A stretch of 64,000 bases of DNA from Lachnospiraceae bacterium (GTDB taxonomy: Bacteria > Bacillota > Clostridia > Lachnospirales > Lachnospiraceae), in the NCBI GenBank assembly GCA_017615545.1, contig JAFZZY010000067.1:1-64000 (forward strand), read 5' to 3'. The notes beneath the pieces were generated by a model. The model was not told the DNA's origin. It ran no database searches and worked only from the letters and a program-made list of their open reading frames with translations. Position 1 is the stretch's first letter. Each line of letters begins with the position of its first letter. The position numbers and the translations under genes were made by a program. Below are positions 8,340-16,494 of this stretch, piece by piece.

Positions 8340-9638
8340 TTAGATCAGATCCTTGTGGTGGAACTGCTTTACGCCCGTCGAATAGTCGTCGACAATATGT
8401 CCGTCACCGATCAGTTTGTATTTGTAGGTGACCAGGCCTTCGAGGCCGACAGGTCCGCGCGCGTGCAGTTTTCCGGTGCTGATGCCGACTTCGGCGCCGA
8501 AACCGTAGCGGTAACCGTCCGAGAAACGCGTCGACGCGTTCCAGAACACGCCCGCCGAGTCCACGAGCTGCATGAACTCCTGCGCCGTCTGGGCATCCTC
8601 CGTCACGATCGCATCGGTATGATGCGAGCCGTAGCGGTTGATATGGTCAATGGCTTCCTCCACGGAAGAAACCTCTTTGATCGACAAAATGTAATCCAGA
8701 TACTCGGTGGAAAAATCCTCCTCGGTCGCATCCAGCATCTCGTCAGCGTATGCGCCGGAAGCGTCGCGCACTTCTTTCGTCGCACGCAGCTCGACGTTCT
8801 TCTTACGAAGCGCTTCAGAAAGCGCGGGCATAAACTCCTTCAGGATGTCGCGATGCACGAGCAATGTCTCGGTCGCATTGCACACCGATACATACTGTGT
8901 CTTTGAATCCACAACAATGCGGATCGCCTTCTGAAGGTCGGCCGCTTTATCCACGTAAACGTGGCAAATGCCGTCGGCGTGGCCCATGACCGGTATCTTT
9001 GTATTATTCATGATGTACTGAACGAATGCGTTGGAGCCTCTCGGAATGAGCAGGTCCACCGACTCGTAGCAATCCAGCAACTCGCGGATCTCCTCGCGCT
9101 GCTGCGCCAGTGTCATGCAGCCCTTCGGAAGTCCGGCTGCGACTGCGGCATTATAGATCGTCTCGAACAGAATGGCGTTCGAATTCATCGCCTCACTGCC
9201 GCCCTTCAGGATCGCGCAGTTGCCGCTCTTGATGCACAGCGTCGCGATCTGCACCAGGGCATCGGGGCGGGACTCGAAGATCACGCCGATAACGCCGATC
9301 GGGCAGGACTGGCGGTACAGGGTCAGGCCCTCGTCGAGTTCGCGCACCATCAGATTTTTGCCGAGCGGATCGGGCAGGTTCACCAATTGGCGAATGCCGT
9401 CCACTACGCCATCCAACTTCGCCTGGTCGAACTTCAGACGCTTGCGCACAGGCATGTCGAGGTTATCCTCCTCTGCCTTCTTAAGGTCCTTCTGGTTCGC
9501 CGCGAAGATCGCGTCCTTATTTGCCACCAGCGCATCCGCAACCGCGAGCAGCGCCGCATTTCTTATGTCTTCGGACAGGGCCGCCAACTTCGGGCTGTCC
9601 AGTTTCAACTGTCTCGTTTTTTCTTTCATTGTGCTCAT
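8340..9638 (-). CDS. proA: Glutamate-5-semialdehyde dehydrogenase (gamma-glutamyl phosphate reductase)
   Basis: Second step of proline biosynthesis: reduces gamma-glutamyl phosphate to glutamate-5-semialdehyde with NADPH. The 432 residues are the normal length for ProA. Seen motifs are the PIGVIGVIFESRPDA segment (113-127), CAILKGGSEAMNSN (141-154), and the catalytic cysteine C253 within QYVSVCNATETLLVH. GGAGGACTGAT precedes the ATG. No proB or proC is adjacent, which is unusual since proBA normally form an operon; here proA lies between a hydrolase (stop 9640) and a glycosyltransferase. Confidence 0.97.
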   Translation of the reverse strand: MSTMKEKTRQLKLDSPKLAALSEDIRNAALLAVADALVANKDAIFAANQKDLKKAEEDNLDMPVRKRLKFDQAKLDGVVDGIRQLVNLPDPLGKNLMVRELDEGLTLYRQSCPIGVIGVIFESRPDALVQIATLCIKSGNCAILKGGSEAMNSNAILFETIYNAAVAAGLPKGCMTLAQQREEIRELLDCYESVDLLIPRGSNAFVQYIMNNTKIPVMGHADGICHVYVDKAADLQKAIRIVVDSKTQYVSVCNATETLLVHRDILKEFMPALSEALRKKNVELRATKEVRDASGAYADEMLDATEEDFSTEYLDYILSIKEVSSVEEAIDHINRYGSHHTDAIVTEDAQTAQEFMQLVDSAGVFWNASTRFSDGYRYGFGAEVGISTGKLHARGPVGLEGLVTYKYKLIGDGHIVDDYSTGVKQFHHKDLI

Positions 9639-9639
9639 A

Positions 9640-10650
9640 TCAGTCCTCCTGCGCCTTCAGCTCGCTCACCAGGTTCTCCCGCTTCATCCAGCGGTACAAA
9701 TAGTAGTAGACCAGTTCCCGGTCGGGCTCGCTCAGCACCTCGTGGCGGTCTCCCAAAAAGAGCCGCAACGTTATATGTTTCATGCCCAGGCGCCGCAGTT
9801 TCCGGACCACTTTCTTCGGTCCGCGGCCTTTGCTGCCGACGGGGTCATCCTCACCCGAAATGAACAGCATGGGCAGTTCCTTTTGTATCATTTTCAGATT
9901 GTGTTTTTTCTGCAGGCGGCCAATGCCTTCAAACATGGCCTTATATCCATTGACCGTAAAGACAAAACCGCAGCGCGGGTCGGCGACGTAGGCATCCACA
10001 ATGCTTTTTTCTTTCGTCAGCCATCCATAGCCCGTTTCGTCCTCGGGAAATGCTTTCGAATATGGGCCGAAAATCATCTTCGTGACCAGTTTGCTGTGGT
10101 GATGATCGCCCTGCACGCGGCCCAGGATGCCTAACAGGATCTTCATGAACCGCACCGCCGGCCGGGGCGGCATGCCCGTGCCCATCACGATGACGCCGTC
10201 CGCCATGCCCGGATAGTCCATCACGAACTGGCGCGCCAGAAAGGAGCCGAAACTGTGGCCCATCAGCACGTACGGGACGGTCGGATAACGGTTCTTCACG
10301 TCCTGCATTAGCTGGTAGATGTCCTCGAGCAGGACCCGGTTGGGATCCTTCGGGGCGAAATAGCCGTACTGATCCGGATCTTCGGGGTCTTCCACGCTCA
10401 TACCGTGGCCGAGCATATCATGCCCGATCACCAGGATGCCGCGGTTCGCCATGTACTTCGCGAAAGCATCGTAGCGTTCGATGTGCTCCGTCATACCGTG
10501 CGCGATCTGAAGGATGGCACGCGGGACGCCGTCAGTCTCCTCCATCCCCGGCGGGAACAGACAGTACTTCGGGTTCGGCAGATACGTCACCAAATGAAGC
10601 TTATGTACTCCATCCGCCGATAAAAAAGTCGAATGCATCTTACGGATCAT
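9640..10650 (-). CDS. Alpha/beta hydrolase, monoacylglycerol lipase-like (serine aminopeptidase S33 fold)
   Basis: A 336-residue cytoplasmic hydrolase. Visible are the oxyanion-loop HGMTEHIERY (51-60), the nucleophile elbow GHSFGS with Ser133, the acid-region LFISGEDDPVG, and the final histidine in GDRHEVLSEPD. This resembles lysophospholipase or monoacylglycerol lipase relatives in Clostridia; the substrate cannot be read from sequence. AAAGGAGATGAGCCG precedes the ATG. It is first in the unit with proA and the glycosyltransferase, driven by a consensus promoter at 10684-10712. Confidence 0.85.
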   Translation of the reverse strand: MIRKMHSTFLSADGVHKLHLVTYLPNPKYCLFPPGMEETDGVPRAILQIAHGMTEHIERYDAFAKYMANRGILVIGHDMLGHGMSVEDPEDPDQYGYFAPKDPNRVLLEDIYQLMQDVKNRYPTVPYVLMGHSFGSFLARQFVMDYPGMADGVIVMGTGMPPRPAVRFMKILLGILGRVQGDHHHSKLVTKMIFGPYSKAFPEDETGYGWLTKEKSIVDAYVADPRCGFVFTVNGYKAMFEGIGRLQKKHNLKMIQKELPMLFISGEDDPVGSKGRGPKKVVRKLRRLGMKHITLRLFLGDRHEVLSEPDRELVYYYLYRWMKRENLVSELKAQED

Positions 10651-10683
10651 CGGCTCATCTCCTTTCTGCGTATAGTTCTATTT

Positions 10684-10712
10684 ATTATACAAGATACGCG
10701 GTGGGATGTCAA
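10684..10712 (-). promoter_or_regulatory. Consensus promoter of the hydrolase-proA-glycosyltransferase unit
   Basis: On the minus strand TTGACA (10707-10712), a 17-bp spacer and TATAAT (10684-10689). The promoter lies between the repeat array and the hydrolase, so that unit can be transcribed without the array. Confidence 0.85.
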
Positions 10713-10735
10713 TCCGAGTGCGCTCTCCCGGTCCC

Positions 10736-11029
10736 TTACGCGCAGTTTCTTGCTTTAGGCTGTTTTGCGCGTAGGATCGGGGCTCTGGTCCGCTCTCCCT
10801 TACGCGCATTTTCTTGCTTTTTACTGTTTTGCGCGTAGGATTGGGGCTTCGGTCCGCGCTCCCTTACGCGCATTTTCTTGCTTTTCACTGTTTTGCGCGT
10901 AGGAATGTCCTCCCAGGTGGCCTGATCTTACGCGCATTTTCTTGCTTTTTTCTATTTTGCGCGTAGAACGAGTCTTCCAACCCCCAGTTTCTTACGCGCA
11001 TTTTCTTGCTTTTGGCTGTTTTGCGCGTA
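10736..11029. repeat. Five-copy 64-bp tandem repeat with a dyad-symmetric 38-bp core
   Basis: Cores of 38 bp start at 10736, 10800, 10864, 10928 and 10992, exactly 64 bp apart. Each begins TTACGCGCA and ends TGCGCGTA(A), giving 8-9-bp perfect arms around a conserved centre of about 20 nt (TTTTCTTGCTTTT...CTGTT). The 26-nt linkers vary, but the first two resemble each other. The array fills most of the 404-bp gap between the DUF3592-like gene (stop 11055) and the hydrolase start; I see no coding sequence in it. Confidence 0.95.
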
Positions 11030-11054
11030 ACCCCGGTTCCGCTCTCCCGTGTCT

Positions 11055-11576
11055 TTATGACTTCCCCTTATCTTTTAGGGATGAGATCAGAACGAAAAGT
11101 CCGATCAGGAGCAGAACCGCTCCGAAAGCGGCCACGCAGATATACAGGATATTATTGAGTTTGCTCGCGGTTTCATTAGTGACCGCGGGGATCTTATAAG
11201 TCCCGTCCTTCGCCAGATATACCTTTACGCGGACCGCGTCGCCCTTTTTTACTTCGTCGTCGAATTCGTTCACGCCTTTGTATTCTGTGCCGTCGATCTC
11301 ATAGGTGACCTGAGCCTTATAGTAGTAGCGCTTCGTTCCATATTCATCCTTACGGGATTTCGTCTCGACATCCGTCACCTGCGCATCCACCATGCGCACG
11401 TCCGACGAAGTGGAATAGTCCTCATAACGATCACGGTTGGAAACATAGCCCACGATGCCCAGCACCAGCATGACCGCCGCAAACACCATCGTGATCACAG
11501 CGCCCTGTATCATCTTCTTCCTGGCTTCCTTTTTCCGTTCTTCCGCACGTTTCTTCCTTTCCGATCTCTTACTCAT
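11055..11576 (-). CDS. DUF3592-like two-helix membrane protein
   Basis: A 173-residue protein with a strongly basic cytoplasmic start (residues 1-22, KRSERKKRAEERKKEARKK), a membrane helix at about 23-45, a 95-residue external domain and a second helix at about 143-165. The external part (AQVTDVETK, YYYKAQVTYEIDGTEYKG, DAVRVKVYLAKDG) fits the small beta domain of DUF3592 proteins, whose function is unknown. GGGAGGAAGATA precedes the ATG. The 64-bp repeat array begins 25 nt past its stop. Confidence 0.65.
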   Translation of the reverse strand: MSKRSERKKRAEERKKEARKKMIQGAVITMVFAAVMLVLGIVGYVSNRDRYEDYSTSSDVRMVDAQVTDVETKSRKDEYGTKRYYYKAQVTYEIDGTEYKGVNEFDDEVKKGDAVRVKVYLAKDGTYKIPAVTNETASKLNNILYICVAAFGAVLLLIGLFVLISSLKDKGKS

Positions 11577-11911
11577 TATCTTCCTCCCTATGCCTACTAT
11601 GTCTCATCCACCCGGACCCTTCCGGACCGGTGCATATTTTTCACGTCTGTTTTGCCTGCATTCAAAACACAGATTAACTACGATATCATTATACCATACC
11701 AAACACAAAGTATGCACCATAAACTCGGTGATGAGATGGCATCATATTCACCTCGGGCGGACGATCCGGCTTTACGACATACAACGCCAGATAAAAGTCT
11801 CAGGTAGGAAAAGGACCACCCACATGGCGAAAACAGCCCTGCGGGTGGTCCTTTATATGTGCTTATTCAAACGGATCTCCTCTCGATCGAGAAAAACGAG
11901 ATCACAAATCC
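11577..11911. other. Intergenic region of 335 bp
   Basis: Upstream of the DUF3592-like gene there is an extended -10 element, TGG-TATAAT on the minus strand near 11690, without a clear -35 box. The only other structure I see is the terminator at 11810-11854. No convincing gene is present. Confidence 0.5.
11810..11854 (-). terminator. Terminator of the ABC exporter operon
   Basis: A perfect 12-bp stem, AAAGGACCACCC and GGGTGGTCCTTT, with a 21-nt loop, about 60 bp past the stop of the 11912 gene. On the minus strand it ends in CCTTTTCC. Confidence 0.7.
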
Positions 11912-14134
11912 TTAAATATCATACTTCGCCATGATCTCGGCGGGTGTCTTTCTCAGCAAGCGGAAGATAGGCAGCAACGCACAGATAACTGCGAGCAGAT
12001 ACAGGAAGACCAGCAACGGTACGCAGATCCACGCGGGGAGGAAGATCTCCATCTGCATGCCTGACCAATGCGTGATCCAGTGGATGATCCCGACCATGAT
12101 CAGATAGGTCGGGAGGATGTACATGGAAGCGGTCACCAGACCTTCCACCATAAAGCGGAAATACATGTTCTTCCGTGTTACGCCAATGCAGCGATATACA
12201 CCGATCTCGCGTACGCGGGACAAAACCGAGCTACGCATGATCATGAGCATGCAGAAACTGAGCAGGAGCACGAAGATCAGGACGGTCGCCATCTTCTTCA
12301 TTACCGCAGCCCGTGCTTCTCCGGCGATGTCATCCATCAGATCGTCCGGTGTCCAGATCCTCACACCATTTCCTGCAATGTTTTCGCGCAAAAAGGCTTC
12401 GGTGGCCTTCACATCGGTCGAATGGATCTGCACCTCGACTCTCTGATTTCGGTTTTTATCCGTGATCTCAAAACCATCCTTCATAAATCGACCGACATCC
12501 ATACTCTCGTCATAGCGATCGGCGCGACCCAGGTACAGGCCGGATACGCTTATATAGGCAGCCGGTTCATTCGCCTCCACAATACCGGCGATCCGATATC
12601 TGTTCAGAGCGAGGCCGATCAGATCCGACCTTCCCTTGATAAATCCCATTTTGGAACTTTTCACCATCTTATCGGCCATGAACGAAGTAATCAGGACTTC
12701 TCCCTCTTTCAGTTCATCGATACCGCGGCCGATGACCACTTTCTTACCTTCAGCAAGAGTCATCGGCAACATGACACCATTGGCCGTCATCGGAGAAACC
12801 ATTCCTATATATGAATGATCCCTATAGCGGAAGGTGTTAAACAAATCTACCGTTACGTCGAAGTCCACGGCGCCGGTCTCCATAATGCTGTCAATGCCGG
12901 CCTCCTTTGTCGCCAAAGCATCCAGAACAGGCTTCAGCGCATCGACCGATGCACGTACTTCAAATATGTTGTGATTGAACGAATCCTTTGCATCCAGATA
13001 GGTCTTGATATCCTTTCCGGCCATGGCGAAAAACAGAACGATGATCACGGCAAAAAATCCCATGACACGTTTCAGCATCTTATCGCCCTTCGTCTTGGGA
13101 CCGGCGATCTGCTGCGCACTTTCGCGCAGAGCATTCTTCCAGTGGAAGAGTCGTCCGAAACGCTTTCCCTCAAACGGCGGCAGGGTCTCCATGTGGACCG
13201 TCTGCTCCTTATGACGCTTCTCCTGCTCTTCTTCAAAGCTTCCCTCGCGGAAGGAGATCTCGCTGTTTGCATCCACCAGTTTTACCTTCGGAGAGTCGCA
13301 CATCAGCAGGATCGCGCCGTCGCGGTTGACGATCCGTACCGAAACCTCTTCCGGCAGATCGTCGCCATAGCAGCTCACGCGAACGTGCCCCAGCGTCGTC
13401 TCCTGCTTCTCGTAATCGCCCAGATAAACGACGTTTTTATCTCTGCCGACGTAGCCGTTGGCATCCTGGTTCTCCCGGATCTCCGTAACCTTGCCGTCCT
13501 TCAGGCCGATGACCTGATCGCAGTAATAGTCGACCAGCTCATTCTCGTGGGTAACGAGAAGAACGAGATGCTCTTTAGAAATGCTCTTCAGCAGATCCAT
13601 GATCACGATGGTGTTCGCCTCGTCGAGGTTTCCGGTCGGTTCATCCGCCAGGATGATGGCCGGGTTCTTTACGATGGCGCGGGCGATCGCGATCCTCTGC
13701 TTCTGGCCTCCGGACAATGTATCCGGCATACGATTGGCGAACTTCTCCATGCCAACATTGGCAAGTGCTGCATAAACGCGTTCACTGATCGTCTCCTCGT
13801 CCTCCATGCCGCACAGGCGAAGGCTCTCCGCTACGTTCTCGTAGTTAGTGACTTTCAGGTTCAGGTTGTAATTCTGGAAAATGTAGCCGATATAACGGTT
13901 ACGTAGATCGTCGGTGTTTTTGCGGATATCCTTTCCGTCGATCTCGATGCTTCCGCTCTTGATGCCGTCCAGTCCGCCGATGACGTTCAGCAGCGTCGTC
14001 TTACCGCAGCCGCTCTGACCGAACAGGGCTACCATTCCCTTTTGGGGCAGTTCGAGAGAAATATCATTGATGACATGGATCTCGTTCTGTTTACCCTTGA
14101 AAAAATATTTATTTACATTACTCAAACGGATCAT
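11912..14134 (-). CDS. MacB-type ABC transporter, ATPase fused to FtsX-like permease (second subunit)
   Basis: A 740-residue fusion. Residues 1-220 are the ATPase (Walker A GQSGCGKTTLL, Q-loop IGYIFQNYNLN, signature LSGGQKQR, Walker B IILADEPTG). About 100 residues of beta-rich linker follow. The permease part has one helix near 355-375, a large external MacB-like domain and three C-terminal helices (ending with MRSSVLSRVREIGVYRCIG). Such fusions export or resist antimicrobial peptides or lipoproteins through a mechanotransmission cycle; the substrate is unknown. It follows its partner at 14140 with 5 nt between genes, so they probably form a heterodimer. Confidence 0.88.
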   Translation of the reverse strand: MIRLSNVNKYFFKGKQNEIHVINDISLELPQKGMVALFGQSGCGKTTLLNVIGGLDGIKSGSIEIDGKDIRKNTDDLRNRYIGYIFQNYNLNLKVTNYENVAESLRLCGMEDEETISERVYAALANVGMEKFANRMPDTLSGGQKQRIAIARAIVKNPAIILADEPTGNLDEANTIVIMDLLKSISKEHLVLLVTHENELVDYYCDQVIGLKDGKVTEIRENQDANGYVGRDKNVVYLGDYEKQETTLGHVRVSCYGDDLPEEVSVRIVNRDGAILLMCDSPKVKLVDANSEISFREGSFEEEQEKRHKEQTVHMETLPPFEGKRFGRLFHWKNALRESAQQIAGPKTKGDKMLKRVMGFFAVIIVLFFAMAGKDIKTYLDAKDSFNHNIFEVRASVDALKPVLDALATKEAGIDSIMETGAVDFDVTVDLFNTFRYRDHSYIGMVSPMTANGVMLPMTLAEGKKVVIGRGIDELKEGEVLITSFMADKMVKSSKMGFIKGRSDLIGLALNRYRIAGIVEANEPAAYISVSGLYLGRADRYDESMDVGRFMKDGFEITDKNRNQRVEVQIHSTDVKATEAFLRENIAGNGVRIWTPDDLMDDIAGEARAAVMKKMATVLIFVLLLSFCMLMIMRSSVLSRVREIGVYRCIGVTRKNMYFRFMVEGLVTASMYILPTYLIMVGIIHWITHWSGMQMEIFLPAWICVPLLVFLYLLAVICALLPIFRLLRKTPAEIMAKYDI

Positions 14135-14139
14135 ATCGC

Positions 14140-16158
14140 TTATTCTCCCTTCAGTGCCTTACGCACATTTTCCGAAAACAGATGCTGCACCTGGTTTCTC
14201 GCTACTGTATTCACGATGATCAGCAACATCAGGAAGATCAGAATATACTGAGGCGCTCCGACGTAGCCCAGGTTCTTTCCGCCCCAGCTCGTGCGGTAAA
14301 TGAAGTGCGCCGCGATCGGAAGCAGGATCATTGTCGGGATCGCGCTGAGGAACAGGCGGATATAGACCGCCGCTTTGATCTCCTTTACGCGGATACCCAT
14401 GGAACGCATGATCGCGATGTCCGATTTAAACGCATCCATGGATTTTTTGGTGCAGATCCGCAAGAAGAAAGCGATAAATGCCATCAGGAGCATCCACATG
14501 ATCAAAAATACGACGCCGATGATCAAATATGCGATCACTTCCATTTCACTCGCCAGTTTGTATGTCTCATTTGACATAGAGGCCAAAAAGCCCATCTGTT
14601 TGATCTCATCCAATTTTGATTTTGCCTGTGAGTCGGATGTAAAGAACAAAGAAGCCTGGCGGTATACCGAGTCGGAAGATCCTCCGAGCATACCCTGAAG
14701 CGCGGACATAGCACCGGAAATGTCGCCATTCATAATAGCTCCCATGTCGATAGACTCTCTGGAATAATCACCATCTGCGGTGAGCAAAGTCTTTGAGAGA
14801 CTCTCTACTCCTTCTTTTGTCATGTAGAGAGCGCCCATGTTCTCTCGGTTATAATAGTATCGGACTCCGACGATCTTGATTCGAACCGGCTCGTCTTTCT
14901 TCATAGCGACCACAATGGACGGCGTTTCGACCTCATTCGTTCCGAAAACGTCCCGCATATAGTAAGGAACACTCAGCAAAGCCTCGTCCACCTCCTGCGG
15001 CTTTCGTCCGATGTCCGGTTTTACGGAATCCAGATCAAAGCGGGCATTAAGTCCGCAGATTTGATTGTAGCGTATAATGTCATCATAGTCTCCGCAGAAG
15101 TAGGTCCAATCATCCTGTTTCACACACACATCGAGGGCATTATCATACCGCAGGAAATCCTTTGCGCCCGTTTGTGACGCAACGGTCTCGAGTTCCTCAT
15201 TCGTCATCGCGGTTCCGTCATTCTTAACGATGACCACACGCCCGCTCACATGGGAAAACATGAAATGCTGGTCGAAGAACAGCGGCTTCACTTCCACCCA
15301 GAGGTTTGCGAACTCCATAAACAGGAAGGCTCCGGCCGCCAGGATCAGTGTGCACATGAACAGCGACAGCCGAGGCTTCGCCTTAAAGATGGTGGCGCCC
15401 AGGCGCACGCTGTTTCGAACCGTATTATGCGGCAGTTCATCCGCTCCCACGACCTTCTCGACCTCGGGCACCTCATGCGGCGCCATCTCACGGTCCGAAG
15501 CCACCGCGTGATCATACACGCGGATCTCACGCGTCGCGTGCTCTTCCACTTCCTCGAAGTTATGTGTGACTACGATCAGAAGTTTGTCTTTCGAGACTTC
15601 CTTCAGGAGGGCAATGATCTCCTTCGACGTTTCGGAGTCGAGGTTTCCTGTCGGTTCGTCCGCCAGGATGATCGGACTGTCCTTCGCCAATGCTCTGGCG
15701 ATAACGGTCCTCTGCTTCTGGCCGCCGGACAGGTGGCTTCCCTTATGACGAACGTGGTCCTCCAAGCCGACGCGGCGGATCAGTTCCATCGCGCGGCGGC
15801 GGCGCTCCTTCACGTTCGTGATGTGCATCAGGGACAGTTCCACATTTTCCAAAACGGTAAAGCTGTCGATGATGTTGTATTCCTGGAAGATAAAGCTGAT
15901 GTATTTCTCGCGGTATTTCTCCCAGTCCGCCTGGGTGTAGTGCGAGGTCGGCTCACCTTCGATGTAAAGTTCACCCTCTTCATAGGAATCCATGCCGCTG
16001 ATCACGTTCAGCAGGGTGGATTTACCTGAACCGGACTGGCCGGTGATCGCAACGAACTCACCGCGGTCGAAGGTCAGATTGACCCCACGTATGCCGACGG
16101 CGACCGTATTGTCCGAGACGTAGATCTTTCCTATGTCCTTAAGTTCCAATAATGCCAT
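14140..16158 (-). CDS. MacB-type ABC transporter, ATPase fused to FtsX-like permease (first subunit)
   Basis: 672 residues with the same layout as its neighbour: ATPase in residues 1-225 (GQSGSGKSTLL, FIFQEYNIID, LSGGQKQR, ILADEPTGNLD), a linker, one membrane helix near 270, an external domain with YRQASLFFTSD, and three C-terminal helices with KSDIAIMRSMGIRVKEIK. The ATG at 16158 is chosen because GAGAGGTG lies upstream and the ATPase begins right after; the frame extends to 16266 but that part overlaps the promoter. The operator-like inverted repeat at 16224-16252 suggests tight repression. Confidence 0.88.
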   Translation of the reverse strand: MALLELKDIGKIYVSDNTVAVGIRGVNLTFDRGEFVAITGQSGSGKSTLLNVISGMDSYEEGELYIEGEPTSHYTQADWEKYREKYISFIFQEYNIIDSFTVLENVELSLMHITNVKERRRRAMELIRRVGLEDHVRHKGSHLSGGQKQRTVIARALAKDSPIILADEPTGNLDSETSKEIIALLKEVSKDKLLIVVTHNFEEVEEHATREIRVYDHAVASDREMAPHEVPEVEKVVGADELPHNTVRNSVRLGATIFKAKPRLSLFMCTLILAAGAFLFMEFANLWVEVKPLFFDQHFMFSHVSGRVVIVKNDGTAMTNEELETVASQTGAKDFLRYDNALDVCVKQDDWTYFCGDYDDIIRYNQICGLNARFDLDSVKPDIGRKPQEVDEALLSVPYYMRDVFGTNEVETPSIVVAMKKDEPVRIKIVGVRYYYNRENMGALYMTKEGVESLSKTLLTADGDYSRESIDMGAIMNGDISGAMSALQGMLGGSSDSVYRQASLFFTSDSQAKSKLDEIKQMGFLASMSNETYKLASEMEVIAYLIIGVVFLIMWMLLMAFIAFFLRICTKKSMDAFKSDIAIMRSMGIRVKEIKAAVYIRLFLSAIPTMILLPIAAHFIYRTSWGGKNLGYVGAPQYILIFLMLLIIVNTVARNQVQHLFSENVRKALKGE

Positions 16159-16223
16159 GGTAACACCTCTCGTAATTCTGTCAGTTTCGAACGCCTCCCG
16201 CCCCCCGCGGGCAATGCATTCCG

Positions 16224-16252
16224 CAACTGTACTACCCATAATAGTACAGTTG
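16224..16252. promoter_or_regulatory. Operator: perfect 11-bp inverted repeat over the ABC operon -10 box
   Basis: CAACTGTACTA-N7-TAGTACAGTTG is perfectly symmetric. It covers the -10 box and the expected start of transcription, a repressor position. A second palindrome, GTTGTACAAC (16249-16258), abuts it inside the promoter spacer. GntR-type repressors often control exporters of this kind, but no regulator gene is in the window. Confidence 0.75.
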
Positions 16253-16266
16253 TACAACTTTGTCAA
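16238..16266 (-). promoter_or_regulatory. Consensus promoter of the two-gene ABC exporter operon
   Basis: On the minus strand TTGACA (16261-16266), a 17-bp spacer and TATTAT (16238-16243). Confidence 0.85.
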
Positions 16267-16395
16267 GCATACAATTCTTACGATTTTCTTTCGGATTTTC
16301 CTACACCACCTACTTCAACTCGTCGATGCATTTCGGCAGGATGCGACACGAAACAAAAAAAGTACCTCCGGCGTTTTAAAGCAGTATATTCCCCC

Positions 16396-16424
16396 TTGAC
16401 ACTGCCCGCGCTTCCGTTTACAAT
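16396..16424 (+). promoter_or_regulatory. Promoter of the ABC-F gene
   Basis: TTGACA (16396-16401), a 17-bp spacer and TACAAT (16419-16424), about 70 bp before the ABC-F start. With 16238-16266 it forms a divergent pair; the rest of the 336-bp gap (16159-16494) shows no gene. Confidence 0.8.
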
Positions 16425-16494
16425 ATTACAGGCGCGTGCGCAACACGCTTGTTTTTTGTGCGCGCATAGCCAAATAAATGACAGGAGAACTGCA

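Noticed and set aside
10736-11029. Looks like a CRISPR array (38-bp repeats, 26-bp spacers, constant period)
   Set aside because: Two of the four spacers resemble each other, the repeats are long-loop palindromes, the copies differ internally, and no cas gene is near.
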